Shown: positions 52,468 through 62,677, numbered from the stretch's first letter. The stretch is 64,000 bases of DNA from an uncultured archaeon (GCA_000965745.1 CP009479.1:1560457-1624456); one strand, 5' to 3'. Program-made: numbers and translations. The notes: a model not told the origin generated them from the sequence alone.

Positions 52468-52903
52468 TATCCAGTAAGCCTGCTATTGAAACATTACGCA
52501 TCAGCTGGAACCGGGTGCAATCTATTCGGTCTTGCATGGGTTGGATGTAGCCAACCTTCTTTGATCGACGTTCCGTTGCTGGCGTCAGGAGACCATCGTT
52601 GTTAATGATTCAGTAATTTTAGTGTTGAAGAGACCGGAAGTGTGAACGAAGTGCTTCTATGAAAAAAGTTCCTTTGAAATTCTGTTTATCTCTCCTCATT
52701 GTTGGTTTTATCGTCTCTTCATAATCAGTCGCCCTAACTGGCCCTTTTGCATTCTGGGACATTGAACTGACTTTCACGTCTGCCAGTTTACCAATGTTAT
52801 CAGGTAACCCTTCCCTTCCTGACAGCATATATCCAATATCCAACGATATTAAGATGTTAGGAAGCTTGCCTGATCACACTGTCCTGCAGAAATGTTGCGG
52901 GTA
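52468..52903. other. gap of about 435 bases with one weak ORF
   Basis: A minus-strand 74-codon frame (52619-52843) has a plausible start but no family signature. Nothing else was seen. Confidence 0.35.
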
Positions 52904-53239
52904 TCATACTTCAGGCCGGGATTCGCTGGCAATATTGGTTTTGATCCTTACCACGAAGTGCTCCGCCACATTCTCAACCCTCGACAGCAACCTGCGTGCT
53001 TCGGGCTCGAACACTGCCACCTCAAAATTCTCGCCTGCAAATTCCTTCACACTGTCCATGGAATCAAAGAAATTTACCACCATGAATTTCGACTCCTTAT
53101 CTCCGTCTTTGCGCATTACCTGTGTCCCAAGATATCCATTAATCTTATTGAGGCTAGGCAGTACCGTCTCCCGGAGAACCTTCTCATACTCACCCGCATC
53201 TTCCAGCTCAGTCCACCCAGTCCATGTTCTTGCTATCAT
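52904..53239 (-). CDS. antibiotic biosynthesis monooxygenase (ABM) domain protein
   Basis: A 111-residue dimeric ferredoxin-like protein. RTWTGWTELEDAGEYEKVLR, YLGTQVMRKDG and FMVVNFFDSMDSVKEFAGE are typical of ABM/EthD-like domains, which include small heme-degrading and quinone monooxygenases. No heme-binding His is obvious. Function undetermined. It lies alone, opposite to the SDR gene that follows. Confidence 0.75.
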   Translation of the reverse strand: MIARTWTGWTELEDAGEYEKVLRETVLPSLNKINGYLGTQVMRKDGDKESKFMVVNFFDSMDSVKEFAGENFEVAVFEPEARRLLSRVENVAEHFVVRIKTNIASESRPEV

Positions 53240-53501
53240 CCTGTCCTCCTCAACCAGTTAAGTGAGAAAACAGTTATTATTTTGTATGCCAGCCCTTCAA
53301 CCACAAAAAAGGCACGATCTCATTCAAAGGTAAGTGTGTCTGATAAGGCACTATTTTGCCAGGGATTTTCCCCGCAGATGACAATAGGATATAAACGAGG
53401 ACCAAATAGCAGGGTGCATTTGAGATCATCGCAAAGAATCACTTCAACCGATGAAATGATTAAGAGATGGTTAAGGAGTAATGGACAACAAAGGTGGAAA
53501 A

Positions 53502-54431
53502 ATGGCAAAAAATGAGTGGACAGCGGAAAACATCCCTTCACAGCAGGGAAAAATTATACTGATAACCGGTGCGAACAGCGGTCTCGGCCTCGAGGCAACA
53601 AGGGTGCTGAGCGCCAAGGACGCCCATGTCATAATGGCAGTTCGCAATATGAACAAGGGGAAGGAGGCAGCATCAAAAATAAGGGAGGAGTATCCGAAAT
53701 CGCAACTGGAGCTGATGCATCTTGACCTTGCCGACTTTGACTCAATTCGCAAATTCTCGGAAGAATTCCATTCAAAACATTCTAAACTTGATGTTTTGAT
53801 AAACAACGCAGGCGTTATGTCTCCACCCAGGAGGGAAGCCACAAAACAGAATTTCGAGCTTCAGTTCGGCACAAATCATCTGGGGCATTTTCTTCTGACT
53901 GGATTATTGCTTAATGTCCTCAAAAATACGCACAATTCAAGGATTACTGTTCAGAGCAGTCTTGTCCACAAAACGAAATTCTACAAGGCCGACATACATT
54001 TTGACGATTTGAACTGGGAGAATAGCTACAATAAAAACCAGTCCTACTCGCAGAGCAAGCTGGCAAATCTGCTGTTTGCCTATGAGCTTGACCGGAGACT
54101 TAAGAGGCACAACATTCAGACCATTGTAACCGCAGCACACCCAGGCTACTCAAGCACAAACCTTCAAAAGAACTTCGGATTTTTTGTATCGTTGATAGGA
54201 AACTCACTCATCGCCCAGAGTGCCAGGATTGGTGCATTGCCAATTCTGAGAGCTTCTACTGAAGAGGGCCTGAAGGGATCAGAATATTTCGGCCCTACAA
54301 GGATGGGTGAAACCAGGGGTTACCCTGAAAAGGTGCAATCCAGTGACAAGTCTTACAATGAAGATCTTGCCAGGAAACTGTGGGATATATCGGAAAAGCT
54401 CACTGGAATAAGTTACAATTTTGAAGAATGA
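53502..54431 (+). CDS. short-chain dehydrogenase/reductase (retinol dehydrogenase-like)
   Basis: A 309-residue SDR (316 if started at the ATG at 53481). Cofactor motif TGANSGLG, NNAGVM, the catalytic Ser in VQSSLVHKT and Tyr-Lys in YSQSKLANL are all present. NADP preference is likely from the MAVRNMNKG loop. AGGTGG precedes the ATG at 53502, and GGAG precedes the one at 53481. A paralogue lies at 41.6 kb. Confidence 0.88.
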   Translation: MAKNEWTAENIPSQQGKIILITGANSGLGLEATRVLSAKDAHVIMAVRNMNKGKEAASKIREEYPKSQLELMHLDLADFDSIRKFSEEFHSKHSKLDVLINNAGVMSPPRREATKQNFELQFGTNHLGHFLLTGLLLNVLKNTHNSRITVQSSLVHKTKFYKADIHFDDLNWENSYNKNQSYSQSKLANLLFAYELDRRLKRHNIQTIVTAAHPGYSSTNLQKNFGFFVSLIGNSLIAQSARIGALPILRASTEEGLKGSEYFGPTRMGETRGYPEKVQSSDKSYNEDLARKLWDISEKLTGISYNFEE

Positions 54432-54859
54432 TGAAGCAGAAGGTCAGGGTTTCTTCATAATTTTTTTCAAACGTTATTCGACACCTTACACTGAAAATAT
54501 CATTTCCAGTATCAATCCTAAATTCTCCTTCAGTACCGCCGGCCGGACTGACAATATCGGGATAAAAAACTATCCTGAAGTGAGTAGGGGGTTTCTTCCT
54601 TCCTTGAGGTAGGGAACTACGTTATAATGTCAAAAAATCAATTTACACTTAAAATTGGAAATGTACGGTTCGTTTACGGCATCGAAAATTGGAAGTATCC
54701 GCCAGGAAGAAATGAAAGGTAATGTGAGGAAATACAGATACATCTCAAACTCTGACACCCTTTGGAAGAGCCGACAATTCCGCAACCGCAAATATTGTCA
54801 AATTCCCGGGCTCAACTGTAAGTACCACAATCTTTATGAGATGAAATACTGAATAAATC
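54432..54859. other. gap of about 430 bases
   Basis: No promoter-linked gene was recognised besides the region just before the cysteine hydrolase at 54860. Two short plus-strand frames show no family pattern. Confidence 0.4.
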
Positions 54860-55543
54860 ATGGATAACAGTACTCCGGTCCTTCTTGTCATTGATATGAC
54901 GAACGATTTTGTTTTTGAAGATTTCAACAAGAATCTGGCATTGAAGAGAGCTAAGGGCCTTATACCCGGAATAAGGGAACTGCAGGAACTCTTCCTGAAG
55001 AAAGGATTCCCGGTGATATTCCTGAGTGACAGGCATCTCGAATCTGATTTCGAGTTAAAAAAATGGGGGCCACACTCCATGAAAGGAACAGAGGGCTCAC
55101 AGATAGTCGACGGTCTCCTGACGAAAGGCATCCTGACTTTTGAAAGGGACTGGGAACAGGAAGACCTTAAGAAAGCAAGAGGGAAAGAACCTCCACTTTA
55201 TGAAGTTGAAAAAGGCTCATACAGTGGCTTCACTGACAACGGAGGCATTCCTACAGCATTGTCATCCCTCCTGAACAAACTCGGGATAGGCCCGGGCAGC
55301 AGTTTATACATTACGGGGCTCCACGCAAACTGTTGCGACAAGCATACCGCAGCAGATGCCTGGTTCAGAGGCTATGAGCCGGTCATGGTAAGTGATTGCG
55401 TTGACTCATTTGACAACACGGAGGGTGTTCTTGGGATGGGAACCACTGAAGCCTTGGCATATGAAAAATACTGGTATGATGCCAGAATAATGACATCAGA
55501 CGAGGTCAAGAAGCATTTGGCGGGACTGCCTGTGAAAGCTTGA
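54860..55543 (+). CDS. isochorismatase-fold cysteine hydrolase (nicotinamidase-like)
   Basis: A 227-residue hydrolase with the full catalytic triad: Asp in VLLVIDMTNDF, Lys in EVEKGSYSGF and Cys in TGLHANCCDKHTA. Nicotinamidases and related amidohydrolases share this pattern, so conversion of nicotinamide to nicotinate is plausible but not certain. It differs from the triad-less homologue at 30 kb. It converges with the aspartokinase gene. Confidence 0.85.
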   Translation: MDNSTPVLLVIDMTNDFVFEDFNKNLALKRAKGLIPGIRELQELFLKKGFPVIFLSDRHLESDFELKKWGPHSMKGTEGSQIVDGLLTKGILTFERDWEQEDLKKARGKEPPLYEVEKGSYSGFTDNGGIPTALSSLLNKLGIGPGSSLYITGLHANCCDKHTAADAWFRGYEPVMVSDCVDSFDNTEGVLGMGTTEALAYEKYWYDARIMTSDEVKKHLAGLPVKA

Positions 55544-55546
55544 GTC

Positions 55547-56338
55547 TCAGCTCGGTGATACAAACTTCTCTTCAGCTGGATACACAATAGTTCCAGGCTC
55601 GTTGGTGAAATTGCTCCTTACGTGGAATGTAACCCGGTTCTCCATAGCCAGGCTCACCGCCTTGTGATGAATCACCCTTGCGCCTGTTTGAGCCATAAGG
55701 AGCAGTTTTCCTGCGGACATCCTGTCAAGAAGCCTGGCATCAGGATCTACCTTGGGGTCTCCGGTCATTACGCCAGGCACATCCTTGAATATCTCAACTC
55801 TCTTGGCCCCCAGCGCAGCCGCGAGAGCTATTGCCGTAATGTCACTTCCACCTCTCCCGAGTGTTGTAACCTCGCCGGTGATAGCCCTTCCCTGAAATCC
55901 GGCCACAACGGGAGTCTTACCTTCGGACAGCACCTCGACAATCCTCCTTCCGTCAAGATTCACTATCGAGCCCTTTCCGTGGTTGTCACTTGTCAATATT
56001 CCAGCCTGGCTCCCGGTCATTGGGAAAGCGGTTACACCATTCGCGGTCAGATAGCTGGAAAGGACAACGGTACTGATGATTTCCCCACATGACATGAGCA
56101 AATCAACGTCACGCGAAGGAACTTTCACGGTCTCGAGAAGCGAAAGAAGGGTGTCGGTGGAGTAGGGGTCTCCCGTTCTACCCATGGCAGAAGCGACCAC
56201 CACGACATCCAGATTGTTTGCCAGATGCTCCCTTATATGCTTGAATGCCCACCTTCTCCCCTCAGGGGTTGAGATTGAGGTGCCTCCGAATTTCAACACA
56301 GCTATGTTCATTCTTGCCATCTCCATTGAATTAGACAC
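55547..56338 (-). CDS. aspartokinase, catalytic domain only
   Basis: Phosphorylates aspartate, the first step toward threonine, methionine and lysine. It starts VLKFGGTSI, with the TTLGRGGSDITAIALAAALGA substrate motif and the late KDVPGVMTGDP. At 263 residues it has no C-terminal ACT domains, so allosteric control by end products is not evident in this protein. The likely start is the ATG at 56311, and the frame overlaps the asd stop by eight bases. Confidence 0.92.
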   Translation of the reverse strand: MSNSMEMARMNIAVLKFGGTSISTPEGRRWAFKHIREHLANNLDVVVVASAMGRTGDPYSTDTLLSLLETVKVPSRDVDLLMSCGEIISTVVLSSYLTANGVTAFPMTGSQAGILTSDNHGKGSIVNLDGRRIVEVLSEGKTPVVAGFQGRAITGEVTTLGRGGSDITAIALAAALGAKRVEIFKDVPGVMTGDPKVDPDARLLDRMSAGKLLLMAQTGARVIHHKAVSLAMENRVTFHVRSNFTNEPGTIVYPAEEKFVSPS

Positions 56339-57377
56339 TCGCAGATTCCTTTCTGCTGGAGGTGAGTAGCTCGGCTATTTGTACGGCGTTCCATGCAGCA
56401 CCCTTCAGCACATTGTCGGCAACAATGAACATAAGGACCGTGGTTGGATCATCGAGATCCTGCCGGATTCTGCCAACAAAGGTCTCCCCACTGCCTTCCG
56501 AGTATCTGGGATGGGGGTAGATTCCATTCTCGGGATCATCCATTACGGTTATGCCGGGTGAAGCCGCCAGAATTCCTCTAACCTGATCTGCGGAGACCTT
56601 GTCCTTGAACTTTACAGCCACAGTCTCGGAGTGCCCATACATGACCGGGACACGAACTGCAGTAACACTCATTTTGAGGTCCGGAGACCCAAGGATCTTT
56701 CTGCTTTCCAGTAGAAGTTTCATTTCCTCCCGGGTGTAACCGTTCTCGAGAAAGTAATCACATTTCGGGACAGCATTGAATGCAAAAGGAACCTCACTTC
56801 CTCCAGCCCTGCTTCTCGAACGACCATCAAGTACGGAGTTTGTTTCTTCCAAAAGCCTGTCTATTCCTTTCTGGCCCATTCCACTCACTGACTGGTAAGT
56901 TGAAACAAAAACATGCTCGATTCCAAGTTTCATCAGCGGCTTAAGCGCCACTACAAGCTGAATAGTGGAGCAGTTTGGATTTGCTATTATTCCACTGTTT
57001 TCAAAAGCCTTCTCCGGGTTGACTTCCGGGACAACAAGCGGAATTTCATCTTTCATCCTGTGCGCACTGCTGTTGTCGATTACTAGCGAACCATGTGCCA
57101 CCGCTATGTCAGAGAATTCAAGGCTAGCGTCAGATCCGGCACTGAAGAGTGATATGTCAACCCCTTCAAAGGAACCTTCCGTGACAGCTTCAACTTCAAC
57201 TTCTTTCTCGTTGTAATAAAGGGTTTTTCCTGCTGATTTTCCGGTTGCCAGGAGTCTAATTCCTGTAATCGGGAAGTTGCGTCTCTCAAGCGTTTTCAGC
57301 ATAGCCCTCCCAACCAGGCCTGTGGCGCCAAGTATTGCCACAGTATAGGATTCCTTCTCCATGACATCCGGTTTCAT
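56331..57377 (-). CDS. asd: aspartate-semialdehyde dehydrogenase
   Basis: Reduces aspartyl phosphate to the semialdehyde with NADPH. The sequence has the cofactor site VAILGATGLVGRA, the catalytic Cys in IIANPNCSTIQLV, and the late STYQSVSGMGQKG and a conserved His in RVPVMYGHSE. The ATG at 57377 follows GTATAAG at about -30 and gives 348 residues, the usual length. It precedes and overlaps the aspartokinase gene, an operon. Confidence 0.95.
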   Translation of the reverse strand: MKPDVMEKESYTVAILGATGLVGRAMLKTLERRNFPITGIRLLATGKSAGKTLYYNEKEVEVEAVTEGSFEGVDISLFSAGSDASLEFSDIAVAHGSLVIDNSSAHRMKDEIPLVVPEVNPEKAFENSGIIANPNCSTIQLVVALKPLMKLGIEHVFVSTYQSVSGMGQKGIDRLLEETNSVLDGRSRSRAGGSEVPFAFNAVPKCDYFLENGYTREEMKLLLESRKILGSPDLKMSVTAVRVPVMYGHSETVAVKFKDKVSADQVRGILAASPGITVMDDPENGIYPHPRYSEGSGETFVGRIRQDLDDPTTVLMFIVADNVLKGAAWNAVQIAELLTSSRKESASV

Positions 57378-57504
57378 GGAGAGCGTTAATTTCGAGGGAG
57401 ACTTATACTTAACGGATAAAAATATTACTCCCATTCATCCAGCAACTGTAAACAAGCAAAGGTGGAGTGTGTCTCCAGATTTGCATATTTACACATGCTA
57501 TGGA

Positions 57505-59040
57505 TCATGAGACAGTGACATCACTGTGTCTTTCCACATCCACACCGGTTGCAGGAGCCGAGGCGTTATAGAGGCTCAAGTTAGTAGTGATCCACATGAG
57601 CGGGAGCAGTGCTGCCCAGGCTGCTATGCTGAACTCCACCTGCTGTGTGATCCCGAACTCAGGCCACAGAAGTACCCTGAAAGTAGAAGAAATGTACAGA
57701 ATTACAACAGGTATCATGCCGAGCATAAGGGCGAGATACTCATCAACAAGCTTTTTTGCTGCTCCAGAGTAATGGGACCTCGCTATTCCGAACAATACCC
57801 CTGAGATGAACAGGGAGATGTTCATGGCTGCAAAAATCTGAGCGTTGTAGAAGGCAGCTGATGCAAAAGCAGGTATGAACCACATTACTCCAATAATGCT
57901 GGCGAGAGCGATCAGAAATGCGGGAATAGTTTTTTTCCCATTGAAATTCAGAAACTGTGAGTATATTATTACATCCGCATACCCGACGAGAACCATCCCA
58001 ATGCCGGTTCCGAAAAAGAAGAATATATTGCCTATCTGGCCCATGTATATTCCTATTACTTCATACAGAGGAAGAAGTACTGTGACGACAGAAACTGTCA
58101 CATAAGATTCACGAAGCTTGTTCAGGCCGGATATCCTGTTCAGGAACCCGACTCTGACATTCTTTCCAAAATAACGGGTGAGAAGGATGTATGTTGCAAG
58201 GAGCAGGATCAGGCTTTCCAGCAGGAGAGGTATCATGGCAACAGTGAGTATCAGCGCAGTCATGGTTGGAAAAAGTGATATGCACCCCTCGCACTGGCAG
58301 CTTAATGCTCCCGCGACACCATACAGCGTGCTATGCAACCCTTTATGATTTCCGCCTTTTGTAAGGCGGTTGAATATTCCGTTGTAGTTTTCTGTAAGAA
58401 GTATGGCTATGATGGTAAACAAAACTATACTGGCTGGGCTGACCATTATAACAAAAAAGGGGGTATAGAAGGCGAAGCCACCCTGAAACAGGAATGGAAT
58501 TCCTTCAAACTGGGTGTCGAAAACGCTCCCGATCTGTACAAAAGTCAAGGGAAAATTTCCGGGTTGAACAGCAAAAATCAGGAGCTTTGAGACAAAGAAC
58601 ATGAAAAGGGTTGCAAGCACGAATATTATGATCTTCCTGGCATTGTCCCGTTCTCCTCTTACGGCAATGTACCAAGTGGCTGCGAATGCCAGAAACGAGA
58701 TTGATGGCATTGGAAGGAGGTAAGGGTAACGGACAGAGGATAAAACAATTCCAAGGTATGACAGGAAAGTCATTGGCAATAAATAGAATCCAAGCTTGGG
58801 AACACGACGGTACAGGATATGAGAGATAGCAGGGGCTAAAACAGGGAAGGCGATTATGATGAACTTCTCTTGCCCAAATCCGTAGTTGAATACCAGCTTT
58901 CCTTCTTGAACCGCAGAAACAAAAAATACAAGAATGGATATGGAAGATGCCAGAATGAGGAGAGCCTGGTGTTTTTTCCAGGTCTCACCTTTACCTGATT
59001 CCGGATCGAGGGTTGAGGCAGCCAACTTAACTCTGTTCAT
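57505..59040 (-). CDS. polytopic membrane protein with CxCxxC motif, paired with a cupredoxin
   Basis: A 511-residue protein with about twelve to fourteen helices. Between two of them, near residues 245-255, it has ALSCQCEGCISLFP, a CxCxxC cluster that could hold copper, iron or an Fe-S centre. Not recognised as any standard oxidase subunit. It starts ten bases after the stop of the cupredoxin gene, so the two proteins are likely co-expressed and may form one membrane electron-transfer or copper-handling unit. Confidence 0.65.
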   Translation of the reverse strand: MNRVKLAASTLDPESGKGETWKKHQALLILASSISILVFFVSAVQEGKLVFNYGFGQEKFIIIAFPVLAPAISHILYRRVPKLGFYLLPMTFLSYLGIVLSSVRYPYLLPMPSISFLAFAATWYIAVRGERDNARKIIIFVLATLFMFFVSKLLIFAVQPGNFPLTFVQIGSVFDTQFEGIPFLFQGGFAFYTPFFVIMVSPASIVLFTIIAILLTENYNGIFNRLTKGGNHKGLHSTLYGVAGALSCQCEGCISLFPTMTALILTVAMIPLLLESLILLLATYILLTRYFGKNVRVGFLNRISGLNKLRESYVTVSVVTVLLPLYEVIGIYMGQIGNIFFFFGTGIGMVLVGYADVIIYSQFLNFNGKKTIPAFLIALASIIGVMWFIPAFASAAFYNAQIFAAMNISLFISGVLFGIARSHYSGAAKKLVDEYLALMLGMIPVVILYISSTFRVLLWPEFGITQQVEFSIAAWAALLPLMWITTNLSLYNASAPATGVDVERHSDVTVS

Positions 59041-59050
59041 TCCCGGACTT

Positions 59051-59719
59051 TCAGGAAACTACAACTGTTCCTGTCATCCATCCGGCTGTTGCCATAGCGC
59101 CGCTCCAGCCGTTACTCCCTGATCCGCAAGGAGCCTGGCATTGCCAGTGGTAAGTTCCTGCCCCGTTAATGTACAGATTGGCATGAACTACAGATGATGG
59201 TGGAATCGGAATGTTGAGGTTCAGGCCGGAGACCGTGAATGTATGCGCAACATTGTCCAGCTGAATGCCCCTTACAGCTTGCCCGCCAGAAACGTTTATC
59301 GAAGCTCCGCTTGGAGAACTGGAATTCACATTCGTGTTATTGACTACTGTTATGACGTTTCCGACAGTGCCGCTAACATTGTAGTAGATAACGCCATTCG
59401 AACCTGCTCCCGGAGGCCCCAGCGGAAACGCCGGGCCATCATCATAGTTTATTATTGTGAGGCTTATTCGCTGGTTCTGCGGAAAATAGAGCACCGATGA
59501 CGACTGCAGTGTGCCATTGGATAATACATAGAAGGAAGGTTGATCGCCTGTGGACTTGTTGAACTGGTTGTTCGTGGTAATCACGAGCGTAATCTTGTCT
59601 GTGCTCGCAGCAGGACTTGATTTGCCATGGACGTAAGAAAGGTTATACGATATCCCGAAAGCTGAAACTGCAACTATTGCAACAACAGCCACTATAAACA
59701 ATCTATTGCTTATTGCCAT
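59051..59719 (-). CDS. secreted cupredoxin with CuA-like CxxxC motif
   Basis: A protein of about 222 residues: an N-terminal membrane anchor (LFIVAVVAIVAVSAFG), then a beta-rich domain. The late part reads NVAHTF (His) and TYHWQCQAPCG (His, Cys, Cys), followed by GWSGAM and AGWMTG (Met). CuA sites read CxxxCG with a His three residues later and a Met after it. Here the His is missing, so the copper site would be unusual. Sulfocyanin-like single-copper binding is possible. The ATG at 59719 is preferred over the GTG at 59728. Confidence 0.75.
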   Translation of the reverse strand: MAISNRLFIVAVVAIVAVSAFGISYNLSYVHGKSSPAASTDKITLVITTNNQFNKSTGDQPSFYVLSNGTLQSSSVLYFPQNQRISLTIINYDDGPAFPLGPPGAGSNGVIYYNVSGTVGNVITVVNNTNVNSSSPSGASINVSGGQAVRGIQLDNVAHTFTVSGLNLNIPIPPSSVVHANLYINGAGTYHWQCQAPCGSGSNGWSGAMATAGWMTGTVVVS

Positions 59720-59725
59720 GTTAAA

Positions 59726-59746
59726 CACTATCTACGTGCGATAGTG
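59726..59746. promoter_or_regulatory. dyad operator before the cupredoxin operon
   Basis: CACTATC-n7-GATAGTG is a perfect inverted repeat covering the probable transcription start, with the TATA-like ACTATAAATTTA (about 59752-59764) next to it on the minus strand. A repressor bound here would block the operon. Its half site resembles the one in the PadR/ABC operon. Confidence 0.5.
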
Positions 59747-59983
59747 CGGTTTACTATAAATTTATTTCCAGAAACAGCTACAAAAACTATACATAGGTAC
59801 AACATCCACACATACTGAATTGTGAGTAAGTACGATTGTGCAAGTTCTTCCCGAGTTTCTGCTCTTTCTGTTCGGGATTTATTTTACGGATTTTAGTTCG
59901 AGAGAAAAATTCTGAAAAAGTTATCAGTACTTATTTTTCATACATGTTGACCTACATTTAACGGCTATTATAAAAGATTAAAA
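59747..59983. other. divergent promoter region
   Basis: Holds the promoters of the cupredoxin operon and, on the other strand, TTATAAAAG before the surface-protein gene. No gene seen. Confidence 0.5.
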
Positions 59984-62599
59984 ATGTTCAAGAACAACAT
60001 TATTGTAATTTTGGTAGTATTTTTAGTAATAGCCAGTTCCCTTACGCTCCTGTTCACTTCGGGGAATAGCCAGGCTAAAAATTTCCAGAGTGAGCCGCTC
60101 ATGACACCCTCTGTATCGTGGAGCGGGAACCTTATAATCTATGCTGATGGAACCGTAAACCTCCTCTCCGCCCCTATAGTCAAGAGTGGGGATTATTATA
60201 ACCTTACAGGTGACATAAACGGGAGCATATCGATTCAAAGGCAAGGGGCCATATTCAACGGCCAGGGCTTCAACGTGACGAATTACCAGTCAACTTCTCC
60301 TGTTCAGCTTAGTGAAGCGGATTACATCACTGTCGAGAACACCAATGTTACAACTATGTGGGCTTCTGGAATTGACCTGTACCAGTCAAGCCATGACACA
60401 ATTTTCAACAATACCGTAACCGGAATGTCTGCGGGAATATTCGTGTATGCCCCGTATGACGGCATATACAATAACACGGTGAACATGGTGCTGACTGATC
60501 CTTACTTTAGCGGAATTCCAACCGGTATAGTCACCCATTCGAGCTACACAACAATAACCGGAAATAGCATCTACATCCCGTCCTCTTCGGATGGTGTAGT
60601 GTCAGATGCCCAGCACGGCCTCATTTCAAGCAATATCATCAACATCTCAGGCGAAAATTCGAGAGCAATATTTCTGTCAAACGGATACAATATTGTAGAA
60701 AACAACAGCATCATCGCCACGGGAATCTCATCATACGGTGCATATTTTTCACCCACCTCCCAGTTCAACACAGTCCAGCACAACCTGGTAAATGTAAACG
60801 GTAACAGGTCATATGCAATTTCCTCTGCAGACGGGTTTAACAATATCTCATTCAACACGATCTCAGTAAACGGATACTGGTCGTACGGAATTGGCATCGC
60901 ATCATCCGGAACAGGTTCATCCTACGTTTTCAGCAATGACCTGTCAGTATCCGGCTCCAACTCTATCGGAGTATACAGCAATAGCTATAATGCATCAATC
61001 CGGTCAAACACAATAACTGTGAGTGGAAACTCAACATACGGAATCGGCAGTTACGCCCTCGGAAACATTATGGACAACACAGTGACTGTCAGCGGTACAC
61101 GTGTGTACGGATTGTATTCCTCACAGAATGACAGGCAGATCTCAGGCAACATCGTAACGGTGAATGGAAACTCTTCATTCGGGCTTTATCTGGAAGGGAG
61201 CAACTACCTGACAGTGAAAGAAAACTCAGTAACGATGAATGGAAATCACGTCAATGCCACATGGCTTGCAGGGACTTACACTACACTAGTGGGCAACACC
61301 ATCAACGCAGGAAAAAACAATGGGACCGCCCTTTACATGCAGAGGTTCTCCGACAACAACAACTTCTTCAACAACTCATTCTTAAACAGTTCAGTTGGTT
61401 TCCAGAACATCATATCCAAGGGAAATACCTTCACAGGCAACAGCCTGGTGAATGACACCCTCGTGTTCAGGATAACGGGCCAGTCATCCAATCTCTACTA
61501 CCACAACAATTTCATCAACTACTCAAGCTACAGCATTGCTCCGAACTCTGTCTCAATATGGGACAACGGCTATCCATCCGGGGGCAACTACTGGTCAGGC
61601 TATGGGGGTATTGACTTCTATTCTGGCCCAGGCCAGAACATTACAGGGCCTGATGGAATCGGCGACACTCAGTTTAACCTGACCGGAAGCAACGTAGACT
61701 ACTATCCTCTGATGAAACCGTGGACGCACCCAAAGGCCATATTCACGGAGACGGGGCTTGAACCAGGAACAACGTGGTCCGTGACATTCAGCGGGACTGT
61801 TCTATCATCTACAGGTGACACTGTGTCCTACGAGATAATGAACGCAACCAATGCATCCTATGATTATGCTGTTTCCGATATATCCGGGTATACCATCTCA
61901 TTGAATGCATCCGGAACTGTCATATTCAACGGGTCGACAATAACTGTAGAGGTTACATTCGCAAAAGTGATTCCACCACCTCCGCCCCCGCCTCCTCCTC
62001 CTGAAACTTACTCTGTCAAGTTTATTGAAAACGGCCTCCCCGATGGAACCACATGGAGCATTACCCTGAACGGGACAACCAAGACATTCACGACATCCAC
62101 AATTCCGTACGATATGGCAAACGGATCTTACAGCTACAGCACAGGGATCGTGCAGGGATACTCCCCGGCGGCTGGAACAGGCACCGTAACAGTGGATGGA
62201 ACCGGTGTCACGGTCAACATACAGTTTTCCGTGGTCACTTACAGTGTCATCTTCACCAACGTGGGGCTACCTTCCGGAATGAAATGGTACGTGAATCTCA
62301 GCAGCGGCCAGTCATTCTCCTCAACAACAAGCTCAATATCCATGGACCTGGCGAACGGAACGTATTCTTACTCGGTTGACAAAGTAGGCAATTACAACCT
62401 GACTCCGGAATCAGGCAACCTGACTGTTGCTGGTGCATCCCCATCTCCCGTGACAATCACGTTCAGCGAAAACACAACCGTACCGCCTCCTCTTGAGCAG
62501 CCCGGTGGATTATCTTTCTGGATTTACATCATAATTGGAATCGTTGCAGGAGCAGCGGCAGTTGGAATCACACTCTCAATATACTACAGGAGAAAGTAG
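59984..62599 (+). CDS. large surface protein with beta-helix (NosD-like) and thermopsin-type repeats
   Basis: An 871-residue exported protein. A signal sequence (residues 1-30) is followed by about 530 residues of right-handed parallel beta-helix repeats with recurring 'I-x-x-N-x-I/V-x-V-x-G-N' turns (NosD/pectate-lyase-like). Three related beta-sandwich repeats follow, beginning FTETGLEPGTTWSVTFSGT, FIENGLPDGTTWSITLNGT and FTNVGLPSGMKWYVNLSSG. A ten-proline linker lies between the first two. One C-terminal membrane helix and a KRR-type tail end it. It is surface-anchored and heavily glycosylatable, probably an adhesin or envelope component. Confidence 0.85.
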   Translation: MFKNNIIVILVVFLVIASSLTLLFTSGNSQAKNFQSEPLMTPSVSWSGNLIIYADGTVNLLSAPIVKSGDYYNLTGDINGSISIQRQGAIFNGQGFNVTNYQSTSPVQLSEADYITVENTNVTTMWASGIDLYQSSHDTIFNNTVTGMSAGIFVYAPYDGIYNNTVNMVLTDPYFSGIPTGIVTHSSYTTITGNSIYIPSSSDGVVSDAQHGLISSNIINISGENSRAIFLSNGYNIVENNSIIATGISSYGAYFSPTSQFNTVQHNLVNVNGNRSYAISSADGFNNISFNTISVNGYWSYGIGIASSGTGSSYVFSNDLSVSGSNSIGVYSNSYNASIRSNTITVSGNSTYGIGSYALGNIMDNTVTVSGTRVYGLYSSQNDRQISGNIVTVNGNSSFGLYLEGSNYLTVKENSVTMNGNHVNATWLAGTYTTLVGNTINAGKNNGTALYMQRFSDNNNFFNNSFLNSSVGFQNIISKGNTFTGNSLVNDTLVFRITGQSSNLYYHNNFINYSSYSIAPNSVSIWDNGYPSGGNYWSGYGGIDFYSGPGQNITGPDGIGDTQFNLTGSNVDYYPLMKPWTHPKAIFTETGLEPGTTWSVTFSGTVLSSTGDTVSYEIMNATNASYDYAVSDISGYTISLNASGTVIFNGSTITVEVTFAKVIPPPPPPPPPPETYSVKFIENGLPDGTTWSITLNGTTKTFTTSTIPYDMANGSYSYSTGIVQGYSPAAGTGTVTVDGTGVTVNIQFSVVTYSVIFTNVGLPSGMKWYVNLSSGQSFSSTTSSISMDLANGTYSYSVDKVGNYNLTPESGNLTVAGASPSPVTITFSENTTVPPPLEQPGGLSFWIYIIIGIVAGAAAVGITLSIYYRRK

Positions 62600-62677
62600 G
62601 TGTAAGATGAAAAGTAAACCAAAGAGGGAAAAAGAAAAGGAAGACTATCGGCTGGCAACAACCATATTCTCTTTGGC

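Noticed and set aside
52619-52843. Minus-strand 74-aa frame
   Set aside because: No family signature, promoter or partner gene; too weak to list as a gene.
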